From assembly GCA_036365455.1 (NCBI GenBank), contig JAWQUS010000027.1:12326501-12390500 (forward strand): a stretch of 64,000 nucleotides of DNA. The letters run 5' to 3'. Both the position numbers and the translations under genes were made by a program. Positions within the stretch are counted from its first letter, which is position 1; the number at the start of each line of letters is the position of its first letter. Source of the stretch: Macrosoma leucophasiata (Eukaryota > Arthropoda > Insecta > Lepidoptera > Hedylidae). Below are positions 23,596 to 33,562 of the stretch, piece by piece. A model generated the notes under the pieces. That model saw only the letters and a list, made by a program, of their open reading frames with translations, did no database searches and was not told where the DNA came from.

Positions 23596-24911
23596 TAATT
23601 TCAAGTTCAAGAGAGTTTATTTCAAGAGTTTTTACAGTTCAATACGGCACAATTAGGCATTTTTATATGTTTTCGGATGACGTACGATGATAATAATGAT
23701 ATGAAATGAGAAACGCAAGTGCGTTATCTATTTCTAAACATATCTGAGACTCCAAATGATACACTTATTATTTTGTATCCGATTAAAAAAAAATATTCCG
23801 ACGAATTGATAACCTCATCCTTTTTTGGAAGTCGGTTAAAAAGTTACCACCTCTATTGTTCTTAACAATGTATGTATATCTTCCTATGGTAAGAGAAGAA
23901 TAACAACCGATTGCATGTAGGTACTGTCCGATTTTAACAAACCTATGTATGAAATTGTATTGTCAGGTTAAGAAATTGCGCTTCGCTTGACTCGTGCACT
24001 GGAGTACCTACTACCGGCCTCCAGGCCTCCAACAAGAGGAGCCAAGCGAAGCGATAGGCGCTTAGCCTTGCGGCTAGGGAATTACCTACATTTTCTGTAA
24101 AGTTTTTTGTTATAGGAAACGGATACGCCACGCATAGATTCAGAAACGTGGCTTATTATCCCGGTTCTTATACGCCTCGTCTACATTCACCACCCACTTC
24201 ATACATACACGCCGAATTCAAAAACGTGCATTTTTAAGCGTGCTGTTGCCTATTTTAATCTTTCTACCCACCAAACCAAGGCTCCTGCTGCGCAATTCAT
24301 GTTGAAACGCCAGCCCTTATCTTATTTCAGTTATACTTTACAAGTCAACGTTAGCATTGCTTACATTTTGTGCGACCTTTTACTAGCATTTTGTGCGACC
24401 ATATACAATACAAGCTTCAATTTTACCGCATTTAGTCGGCAAGCCGCGCTAAATACGGCGAGGTCGACGATTGGAGTCGCTGCTTGCCATTATCGTTCAC
24501 GCGATGTCTTACGTCCTGACCTCCACCATCGTCTCGCTGTTATTGACTTTTCACAGTGTTCACCACACACGACCTGCTTTCGGTTAGATCTGGTAGATTT
24601 GTTAAATATTTTCGCAATTTTTATCTTACGGCTTCCCTGGCATGTTAATCATGTCTACATTCTCCTTCTTCAAATTAAAAGTGTAGGTAAATGGACTCAA
24701 TAAAATATTGAATAAATAAGAAAAAAGGAAAGAAAGACAGAAGAAAGAAACATTCAATGCGTAGCAATTTTGTCGATCCGATAGGTAATACCAAATTGTT
24801 CTGCGAAACACATGATAAAGTACCTACACCGTAAAATACTTATCTGATATTTAAGTAAAATCCTGAAATAAACCACCAACGTACCAAATTAAAAAAATGC
24901 TTATCTACTAT
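23596..24911. other. Intergenic DNA with repeat scraps
   Basis: Includes a decayed family T fragment at 24143-24232 (CGCCTCGTCTACATTCACCA, TTCATACATACACGCCGA), an inverted pair GCGCTTCGCTTG/CAAGCGAAGCG at 23977-24052, and a direct repeat of CATTTTGTGCGACC at 24365 and 24388. The 134-codon frame at 24299-24703 has no recognisable features. Confidence 0.4.
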
Positions 24912-24975
24912 AATTTGGAGTTCATTGTTCATAAGAATTGAAATTAAAATTCATATGAACAATGAACTCCAAATT
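24912..24975. repeat. 22-bp perfect hairpin
   Basis: AATTTGGAGTTCATTGTTCA begins the left arm (24912-24933). Its exact complement runs 24954-24975, and the loop itself partly pairs (GAATT/AATTC). Confidence 0.75.
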
Positions 24976-25299
24976 AAAGAATTTCATAAGAGCGCCGCAG
25001 TCTCCTAAATTAAAAACAAACGAGTCATTTAAATACGCTTAGCATCCTAACATTGAATATTTTAATAGAAAATAAGAATATTTACTCGATATAGGTACCT
25101 ACGGTCGGTTGCATAACTATATTACTACGCATTTACATTGCTATTTTACAGGAAAGCGAATACAGCGGAGCGACGGGGTCTGTAAAATAAATAAAAGTGG
25201 GATATGAAGGTTAAACCCGTTTATTTCAACAAAACACAGGTTTTCAGCGTATTTAACGTAAAATCGTATAAGAACAAAAGAATGGTATCGGTAGAGAGG

Positions 25300-25560
25300 A
25301 ACGGAGTGCGCATGCCCGCCACTGCGCCACTGGCGGCGCGGTGCCCCCTGGCGGACTCGAGCCGCAGTGAGTTGCGTAACAAAAGCACACTCGCCTCTCG
25401 CCTTCAAACGGTGTGCTGAAAACTTTCGCTCCGTGCGCGCCGACGGTATGGGGAAGCGCAAAACGACATAAAACTTTGCCGCGGAGCGCGCTGACTTTTC
25501 CGAGCCGATTTTTTTTCTTATTTTTTCAAATTTCCACTTATGGCTTTTCATTTTACTTTT
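25300..25560. promoter_or_regulatory. CpG-rich block with CTCF-like motif
   Basis: A GC- and CpG-rich island in AT-rich surroundings. GCGGTGCCCCCTGGCGG at 25338-25354 is, on the minus strand, CCGCCAGGGGGCACCGC, a close match to the conserved animal CTCF core CCGCCAGGGGGCGC. A 136-codon minus-strand frame spans the block (25551-25141); it has no recognisable domain and is probably a by-product of the GC-rich sequence. Confidence 0.45.
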
Positions 25561-25620
25561 TGATGTTTTTCAAAGTTGACTGTGACGAAAAGTGAACCGA
25601 TGCGGATTTCGCCGGTCGCA

Positions 25621-25760
25621 TATAAAATAGTGAGAACGTTTTGAGTGTGTGTGTCGATTTGTTTTGTTTTAGTTTGCTTGCTTATCAGTGGTGACGGCCG
25701 CTGGCCGGTGGGACCGCGCTGGTGGTACAAGGAATCGATATCGCGGTGGGAGCGGCGAAG
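25621..25760 (+). promoter_or_regulatory. Possible core promoter and non-coding first exon
   Basis: TATAAAA at 25621-25627 is followed by a GT-rich stretch, an arthropod initiator-like TCAGT at 25685-25689, a GC-rich 5'-UTR-like segment, and the donor GCGAAG|GTAATT at 25760/25761. The spacing from TATA to TCAGT (about 60 bp) is longer than usual, so the start site could be nearer 25651. No downstream coding exon is seen in the window, so a long first intron is needed if this is real. Confidence 0.35.
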
Positions 25761-26777
25761 GTAATTTTGTATTGTCCTTTACGATTTTGAACCGTTTACT
25801 TCAATTTCTTTGTATTGTTTGTTCAATTATGATAAAACCTTTCAAATTTTTATTGCGTACAAAACTTTCCGTTGTCTCTCAAGACACTTGATATTTTCAT
25901 TATTTTAAAGTTGGGAGATTCGCAAATATAGAAATAGAGATAAGGATAATCTTGTTAGAAAACATCGCGAAAGAAATACCTATCTACAAAGAAAAGGATT
26001 TTAAAATATTTAACAAGTTTATCCGATTTAGTTTCAAACCTAATTTAATTATATACAATATTAAATGTAACGAATACGTATTGTGTTATGTATTTTATGT
26101 CATTACAACAAAAATTGGGTTTAAGCCAAAAGATAACGTACGACAGGAAATTGGGTCAAATAAACAGCTTTGAACTTTAGCTGTTCCAGTGCAGTTTTAA
26201 TAGACGAAAAGAATTATACGGTCATAACTCTTAATATCTTAATTAATTTAATAAAAATATTATAATCTGCTTGCTAAATATAAAGTGCGCAAAGGTAAAA
26301 TTGGTAAAATTGTAATCTTTCATTTTATCACTGAGTACCTACAATACAAAATCGTACCGACCATTTCTTGTCTCTCAAAAAGGATAGTTTTTATCGTAAT
26401 GAATTACCTGAATGAAAACGTTTTTTTACCTACGAAGCAAAAGTTCCGCAAAGGTAAGACAAGAGCATAACAATATTATTATTTTGAGCGTTCTATAACA
26501 AATTATGATTATAAGCGTAGATAGATACGGACCATCCTCCATCATGATGGTGCGTGTGAAGTTGTAGGGCGGGATAACCGTAATAAATATTTTTACTGCG
26601 AAAATGCTATCTCAAACAGCCAATCGTCTTTTATTTTACAGAAAAGTGACAATCGGTTCGAGTTTTTTACGGTCGCTACGTAGTTGTAACCATCTACGGT
26701 TTGGTTGTATAATTTAAATTGTTACTTGTTTTATTTTGATAATTGAAATTTTGAAAACATTTGAATACAACGAATTG
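25761..26777. other. AT-rich DNA, possible intron
   Basis: No gene or repeat recognised. Short frames at 25952-26173 and 26285-26470 look like AT-rich noise. Confidence 0.35.
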
Positions 26778-27147
26778 AAAGGAGATGTTGCAAAAATGTA
26801 TGGACCTCCGGCCATGTATCGTACACAATATCATTAACAGGCAAAATCAATATAAAAACGTTTTTTATTGCATATATTCACTTATTTGGCTCTGTTTGCA
26901 GTTACAAAACATTATTTGCAGTTAGAATTGCAACTCAAAACCAACATGGCGAATGTGGCGGGCGATGTCATTTTGACAAATGCCGCTAATAACTATATTG
27001 AAAATGATAAAATCGTTTGAAATTTATGTGGTTGTAACTCTAAAATATATTCTGGATTAAATTAATTGTATTTTTTTCGGCTTCTTCTTTAATTAACCCA
27101 TTTGTACCTACTGTACGTACCAGAGCCGAGCTTGCAACATCTCCTTT
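26778..27147. mobile_element. MITE candidate with 16-bp inverted ends
   Basis: AAAGGAGATGTTGCAA at 26778-26793 is exactly reverse-complemented at 27132-27147. The 370-bp interior is non-coding. No clear target duplication flanks it. Confidence 0.5.
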
Positions 27148-28176
27148 GCAAACATTTCTGGTTCATATATCATAAAGTTGGTAAATTGTAATTTTGAAAC
27201 ATGTGCCTAGAATTTCACTGTGTCAAAGAGGTCAATAATCAAAAAGGTCTATAACACAATTCCGTCTGCGTCGATATAATATAATAATTATAATGATTAT
27301 TATTTAGATTCCGATGAGTTTAACATTTCGTTAAACTCGATGTTTGCTTTATTTCATAATAACATATTGCGGGTACATTTTCCGTGTATTGAATTAGCAT
27401 TGAGCGTGGTCCCGTACAAAGAGCGGTAACATTCGCAAATCGTGTGACCGGCGGAACCACTGAAACCGTTATTTAACCCGACTGATCGATCGATTTCCAC
27501 GGCGCCACCGCCAACCTTACAAGTGAACTTTAAAAATGTATTACATAGTAAATGAAACATTTACGAAAGTACCTATTCAGGCAAACGAAATGCTTTCTAG
27601 TTATACGAGTACAACTACTAATACCACCGAAACATGAAATCTCGATTATGATCCGAAGTCCTCCACCTATTTTAATCAACATAAAACCGACATATTAATC
27701 TCGGAACGACTATTCCATGATGCGGTTCAATACTCCATTTAGTTTTTTACGACTCACCACGTCGTTCGACAAACAAGAGGTTCCTTAATAGCGTCAATAA
27801 CGAACACTGTTATTTTGGTAACATCAAAAAAACAATGAACTCTTACTTTGTTTGTTAGCATAATGAACGTTGTTGTAAAGATGCTGGATATCGCTTTACG
27901 TTAAATTTCATATTCAAGAAATAATTTTGAATGAACTAGTATTTCATAGAACATAAAATTTTTACGGATTCATCTCGTGTCTCTAAAACGACGGACAAGT
28001 GTGAGAAAATTTAGTGGTAAAATTGATTAGTTTGTATTTTTTGGTTAGCTAGTCCAAAGCACTACTATTATAGCTACTGCAATTATATTATTTGGTTAAT
28101 CAAATTATTTTTTTCTAATTTAAATTTTACCTACCGACACATTTTTTTCGAATATGCCACTACGTCAGTTTGTTTT
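27148..28176. other. Intergenic DNA, nothing recognised
   Basis: A moderately GC-rich patch at 27380-27535 gives a 68-codon minus-strand frame without known features. The rest is AT-rich. Confidence 0.4.
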
Positions 28177-28930
28177 CAGGATCTGAACTCGAACCCTATG
28201 CAACTGAAGCGAGGTGTGAGACAGGGAGATGTCATATCTCCGAAATTGTTCAATGGCAACTCGCAACGAGTGGGAACCTTATAATGAACAGAGACAAGAC
28301 GAAGATTTTGTCAAATGTCCTTATTACACCCGTTTCTTCAATGATCGAGGGTAGTATCCTCGAAATTGTTGACGATAATGTATACCTGAGACAAACGGTC
28401 TAGTTAGGTCGGTCCAACTTCGAAAAAGAGGTCAATCACCGAATCCGGACTTCCGGTTCGGAATCTCGGTTGGGCAGCGTTCGGGAAGCTTCGATAGATC
28501 TCCAAAATCGTCCAATTTACCTCAGTGTACCAATAAGATCTTTGACTAGTGTGTGTTGTCAGTGATGATATATGAAACTGAAACGTGGTCGCTCACTATG
28601 GGCCTCATAAGAAGGCTCAAGGTCACGCGGAATGTTATGGAAAGAGTCATGCTCGGAGATTCTCTTCGCGATCGAATCAGAAATTAAGAAATCCGCATGA
28701 GAACCAAAGTATTCGACATAGCTTACTGAATGGCGAAACTCAAGTGGCAGTGGGCAGGGCAGAGCACATACCTCGAAGAACCGACTTCCGTTGGGGCAGA
28801 AGAGTTCTCAAATGGCGACCGCGTAGAAGTCGAAGTGTAGGCAGGCCCACCGTGAGGTGGGCCGACGCCGTGGTAAAGGCTGCAGGCAATCGCTGGATGA
28901 GGGCAGCCAAGGAATGTTCGTTATAATTTA
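28177..28930 (+). pseudogene. RTE-type reverse transcriptase C-terminal fragment
   Basis: Fragments in the order expected for an RTE ORF: MQLKRGVRQGDVISPKLF (28200-28253), then a deletion that removes the FADD region, NRDKTKILSNV, EIVDDNVYL, TVxLGRSNFEKEVNHRI, AAFGKLR, SETWSLTMGLIRRLKVT, RMRTKVFDIAY, WQWAGHI-like, RRVLKWRPR, SVGRPTVRWADAVVKAAGN and RWMRAAKE. At least five frame changes are present. Loss of the FADD block removes the polymerase active site. Homology stops just short of the usual C-terminal end, at about 28925. The segment GGCCCACC-GTGA-GGTGGGCC (about 28845-28864) is a natural hairpin in the coding sequence. Confidence 0.8.
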
Positions 28931-29924
28931 CAATAAAATAAGTAATATAAGTTACAATCTTTGGGGGAAGCTTTTGTCCAGCAGTAAACATGTTTCGGCT
29001 GAAATTATGCTTATGAGGAATCCTAATTTTTGAGGTTTTGTACCCATATCCTATTGCAAAAAAACATGCCGGATGATCGCTTTATCCCGTTTTACAAAAA
29101 TATGACGAAAAAAATTGATATGCTATTATTTACTCAGGAATGCCTTAAAGCCGATGCTGAAACTTGCAGAATTTTTAAACATGTTAGTATAACATCAATC
29201 AAGAATGTTGAATTTGGTAATTACCGTGCTCGACATAAAGTTTGGCAATCTCAGGCATCTCAATCATTAGTCGATCGCCTTAGAAGCCCTTGGACGTGAA
29301 AGTGATCGATGGATAATTAGTACACCTAGATACATACCTAATAAAATCCATTATAGTTACTAATAGTTTGCGTGTACACAATTTGCGATTTAAATTATCT
29401 AATGGCAGGTTTTTTTTAATGTTACGAAGGTGGCAAACAGGGATGCAGTTTACATGGATGTTAAGTGATGACTCCATCTCCATCCACCGACATGTATCGC
29501 AGTTTAGGTATACTTATTTCATAAAATAAATTAGTAACAAATAATTCACGTTGCACATCTCTTATATTGCTCAAGTTGTGAAAAAGAGTCTATCATGCCT
29601 CACATCTAATATCAAGTACCTATACATCAACATCTAAAGGCTCCAGAAATTTAAAGCTATGTTTTCATAACATTTCATATTTCCAAGAACAAATGTGAGA
29701 TAAACAACTTAGAAACTGGTTAATCCTAAGGATCGTCTGACCTCGGTGATTTTATGCCTATTGTTGATGTTAGCTCAAGTCTGATTCATTCCTAGAAAAA
29801 TAAACCACTTTCTCTGTCCGCGCAGTTACAAACCCGTCATTTTTCATAACCAAGAAAATGTTGTTGACGAAATAAGAGAAGGTATTTTACAAAACACCGA
29901 CTTCAATAACCCACCATTAATGTA
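28931..29924. other. Intergenic DNA with a short family A scrap
   Basis: Family A words (ATGCAGTTTACATGGATGTT, AAGTGATGACT) occur at 29424-29495. The rest is AT-rich and unassigned. An 89-codon frame at 29030-29299 has no recognised domain. Confidence 0.4.
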
Positions 29925-30192
29925 ATTTCACGCCTGTAATCCCCGTAGGGGTTGGCAGAAGTAAATGCATGCACTCAAACATACATGCAAACACCCACGA
30001 TTCGCCGGTTACGTTTTGGCCCATGTAACAGGTGCCGAACCTGTTGTCATCTCCGGGCACATTACCAAACTTCGAGGTACTGGGAAGTTTCCAGAAAATG
30101 GAAAAATCCCAATAGAACCAGAGATAAAGGACTTTACGCCATTATCTCTGATAGTAGTAGAAGTGGCCTGCTACCACTAAGCTACTGAGGCA
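29925..30192 (-). mobile_element. SINE family B, copy 2, B box deleted
   Basis: The plus strand starts TAATTTCACGCCTGTAAT (SINE 3' end) and ends with the tRNA-like head (GTGGCCTGCTACCACTAAGC, TACTGAGGCAGTT). Compared with the copy at 32519, about 35 nt including the B box are missing between ATCTCTGATAGT and GAAGTGGCC. Without its B box the copy should not be transcribed by RNA polymerase III. Confidence 0.75.
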
Positions 30193-30317
30193 GTTAATCA
30201 TTAAAAAGTGAAAAATACCAGAAAATCCACCGTTAAAAAGTGAAAAATACCAGTAAACAGATTTATACCCAAGGAGCAATCCACGTTACACAGTTTAGTT
30301 TCAGTGTGAGCTCGAGG

Positions 30318-30424
30318 GCATAGTCATCGCCGCAATACCTAATCTATCTGCCGCATTTGGCCTCTGATCTCTATGTGGGTGGCTACAGGCTGCAGTCATC
30401 ACTTAACATCAATGTTAACTTATT
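30318..30424 (+). repeat. Family A fragment
   Basis: Sense plus: CGCCGCAATACCTAATCTA, GTGGGTGGCTACAGGCTGCA and GTCATCACTTAACATCAATG. Internally deleted. Confidence 0.5.
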
Positions 30425-30569
30425 GTTAAAATACATTATTAATACTTATCAACTTATAAATTAAATACTTTTGTTACCTTAAGCATTTAGTATAATTGAA
30501 ATGAACATAATATTAGAAGTTGTCGCAATAAATAGCGCGCATGAAAGCAAATATAATTCAACGCGTTGC

Positions 30570-30684
30570 TCACCCCCATGATGGGACTTGCTTGATTTTT
30601 TTTTGTAAGGAATTGGTTTTAAAGTAAAAATTAAAATGAAAATTTTGTCGTGCGCCAGAAAGACGTTTGTCGGGTCAGCTAGTA
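30570..30684 (-). repeat. Family R fragment, copy 3
   Basis: The minus strand begins TACTAGCTGACCCGACAAAC, the family R start, and then decays. Confidence 0.5.
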
Positions 30685-31952
30685 CATTTAAAAAAAAACT
30701 TTTGCACATTCACAGTTACCTACTATATTACTTATTAGTATGCCTAATGTCCATAATCATTCACCTATATCTACTAAAGAACTAGACTGATAGCATGATA
30801 TCACAGTATATAGGTAATTAACACATTCGTTTTCTTTAGACAGTGATGATAGCATGGTTCCAGTTTTTTTGCATACAATTACCTGCACTTTCCCATAGTA
30901 ACATGACAGCTGACGTGAAAACGTCATACAAAATATCTGTCAAATCAATTTAAAAACGGAACCGACTGTTTGTTTCCGGTGTCTACTCTATATTAAATTG
31001 ACCTCATTGTCCATAACTACATAAATTTTAAATCTCACATGTTCACAATCAAACCTTCTTTAAATTTTGATTGATGTCTACCAATTTTTGGTAGACATCA
31101 AAATTAAGATTTAAAGAGAAGATGAAACATTTAAAGATATTTGGGATTTTATACGAAGTATTCGATAAAAACTATCTAAATTTAATGTTGATATTAGGAT
31201 ACATTTTAATATTTATTTAGGTACCTACTTAGTTAAAAGAGGCTCATCGTGTTATGTTTAAGAAAACTTTTGAATAGATTTATATTAAACAATAATAAAT
31301 GAATAATTACGTTACACACTTTCAGTGAGTAGGTCGAGCACGGCTTCAATCGTCAGTGAATGTCAAACTGTTATAATTAGCAATAGATGCGAGTCGCCCA
31401 ACCTCGCCCTTGACAAATAATTATACCGCTGAAATTAAAAGTATTATTATTGTATTAATAATTAATTGTGTTCTGTCGTGACTCTTTTTCGTTTTATTTA
31501 TTTTGACCGTGTAGGTGAATAACAAAATTATTTTCGTGTAAAATTAAACAATTCAAACTGAGCTATATTATTATAATTTAAAAAATACACCAGCCCTACA
31601 GACCAGATGCATTTTTTTTGTTGTTAAAACAATTGGGTCAGATTTTCGGACAGTGAACCTATAAAAAAATATACCTATATACAAATAGATTATAAAGATA
31701 GTATTTTATTAATCCTCTCTTTGGTTTTATACAGATTAATGTTTTTTTTTCAAGATCTTGCATCTCATTATATTCTAACTATTACATCTATAGTCATACC
31801 TCTTTTATTACTGAACTTATAGGCTGGTATTTCTTAAGTAGAATTCTCTCGAGGCTCAATAGTTCAATTCACTATACGAACCCGGTATATTTAATTCGTG
31901 TGAATCTTAGTAAAAATAGATGAAAACCTGATATAATCAGTAGGTATATATA
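30685..31952. other. AT-rich intergenic DNA with one strong hairpin
   Basis: No gene. The hairpin TTGATGTCTACCAA/TTGGTAGACATCAA lies at about 31070-31101, with outer imperfect pairing CTTCTTTAAATTTT/AAATT...TTTAAAGAGAAG to about 31052-31121. Confidence 0.5.
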
Positions 31953-32016
31953 ACTGGCCAAATGCGTGTTAGACCATTTGCAAGGGTTCCGTTTTTCAGT
32001 ACATTTTTTAGTTCAG
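31953..32016 (+). repeat. Family C start fragment
   Basis: GGCCAAATGCGTGTTAGACC followed by AGGGTTCCGTTTTTCAGTAC matches the first ~60 bp of family C. Confidence 0.5.
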
Positions 32017-32100
32017 AGGCTATTCCTCGTAACAAGTTTACGAGTGAAGCTTACTTAGCTACGATAGTTTTTGTTTTAACTTCGTTATAAAATATATTCT

Positions 32101-32325
32101 CAGCGTCAGACGGGCCATGGAGCGAGGTGGCGTTTGCCAGCCGAGCCCCAACCTACTCGTGCACCCCCTATGGGTCTGGTTTGCGGGCCTCGCTGCAAGC
32201 AGCTGTCATAGGCCCCAAGCACGTGAGGAGCTACTGAGTCCCCAGACCCTTCCGGTTCAGACCGACCCTGCTACGCCCGGATATTTTCACATGCTCAAAC
32301 ACCACCGTTTTGCTGGCAGAGGGGT
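32101..32325. repeat. GC-rich unidentified fragment
   Basis: A sharply bounded GC-rich block (GGAGCGAGGTGGCGTTTGCC to CACCACCGTTTTGCTGGC). It gives an 85-codon plus-strand frame without a recognisable domain. Abrupt edges and composition suggest a retrotransposon scrap; I cannot name it. Confidence 0.3.
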
Positions 32326-32508
32326 GATAATTGTTGTTTTTACTTTTTCCTTTACAATTTCTTCATTTTTTTAATCTTCATAAATATCTTATGTACAAAT
32401 TTAGCAATCCAAGATAATAAACTCTAACTCTATTCTGTGTCAAAAACCGGAGCTATATAATTTTGAAATTACTACGCGTGGGTGGCATAAGCAGTAACAA
32501 ACTTTTAT

Positions 32509-32845
32509 TTACGGAGTAAACGTAACTTCACGCCTGTAAACCCCAAAGAGGTAGGCAGAGGTAAATGCATGCATTCAATCATACATGCAAACACCCACGA
32601 TTCGCCGGTTACGTTTTGGCCCATGTAACAGGTGGCGAGCCTGTTGACATCTCCGGGCACATTACCAAACTTCGAGGTACTGGGAAATTTCCAGAAAATG
32701 GAAAAATCCCAATTAAACCAGAAATAAAGGACTTTACACCATTATCTCTGATAAACCCCTACCCGGGAATCGAACCCAGGACCTCAGCGTAGTAGTACTT
32801 AGTGGCCTGCTACCACTAGGCTACCGAGGCAGTTATTACGGAGTA
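32509..32845 (-). mobile_element. SINE family B, copy 3, full length with 10-bp target-site duplication
   Basis: Reference copy. In sense (minus) it starts AACTGCCTCGGTAGCCTAGT, carrying an A-box-like TAGCCTAGTGG near 32815. It continues with the B box GGTTCGATTCC near 32770, the tRNA-unrelated body (TTCTGGAAA, GTTACATGGGCCAAAACGTA) and the tail CTCTGCCTACCTCTTTGGGG plus GGCGTGAAGTTACG. TTACGGAGTA flanks both ends exactly (32509-32518 and 32836-32845), the mark of target-primed insertion. Confidence 0.85.
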
Positions 32846-33046
32846 GGTATGCAATTTCACTAAAGTGGTCTTAATAATGGTTGAATTCGTTTGTCATGTG
32901 GTCACATTTAAATCTACGTTGTTTGAAAATAATATTTAGCATATTTCTCATTAACAAGTTATTAATTTTAATATTTTTTTTGTAAAAACCTAGATTAAAA
33001 AATCTAGTCTAATGTAAATAAATAGAACTAAATGTAGTTGAGAATA

Positions 33047-33155
33047 CATAATCATCATCATCATTTCAGCCAAAATACGTCCACTGCTGAACAAAGGCCT
33101 CCCCCAAAGAATGCCACAACGAACGGTCCTGGGCCGCCCTCTGAGGGCGGCCCAG
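33047..33155 (-). pseudogene. RTE 3' end (last ~25 codons and tail)
   Basis: In minus sense the frame reads RAAQDRSLWHSLGEAFVQQW then TYFG and a stop (about 33145-33066), the usual end of an RTE ORF in moths. A short tail of GATGATGATGATT type follows (plus strand 33051-33066). The 5' truncation point coincides with a perfect palindrome at 33129-33155. Confidence 0.75.
33129..33155. repeat. GC-rich perfect palindrome, 13-bp arms
   Basis: CTGGGCCGCCCTC at 33129-33141, one base, then GAGGGCGGCCCAG at 33143-33155. One arm is genuine RTE sequence (GCGGCCCAGGACCG on the minus strand). The other is its inverted copy at the truncation junction. Confidence 0.85.
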
Positions 33156-33562
33156 AATACATAATACTGTGTTTAAATCAAATTCAAGTTCCAATAACTC
33201 AAACAATCCGAGATTACGATCGGGCCCTGGAATCGGATACGCCTTGATTGGTTTCAGACACGAATTCAAAGCTCGAGTTCTTTCAACGTGGATGGCAATA
33301 GTCGGATTATAGCGCCTCACTTGGAAGTATATTTTGTGTAAAAAGATACTTATTACAATTATATCTGATATGGGAAAGTAGACTTATTTCAAGCATAGGT
33401 AGCAAACAAGTTGAGGAAGGAAAAATTTAACGAATGTTTAATTAAAATGTGCTAAACCATACCTACCTACATCTACACTCGAATACATCTGTGTACAATA
33501 CAGAGTAGTGTACGGAATGATAATATTCATATTAATGTTTCATTTAACTTTTATAATTATAA
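33156..33562. other. Intergenic spacer
   Basis: No gene or recognised repeat. Confidence 0.4.

Noticed and set aside
24299..24703. 134-codon plus-strand frame
   Set aside because: Contains an internal direct repeat and no domain, with no exon signals.
25141..25551. 136-codon minus-strand frame in the CpG-rich block
   Set aside because: No recognisable motif and no splice or start context; composition alone can keep the frame open.
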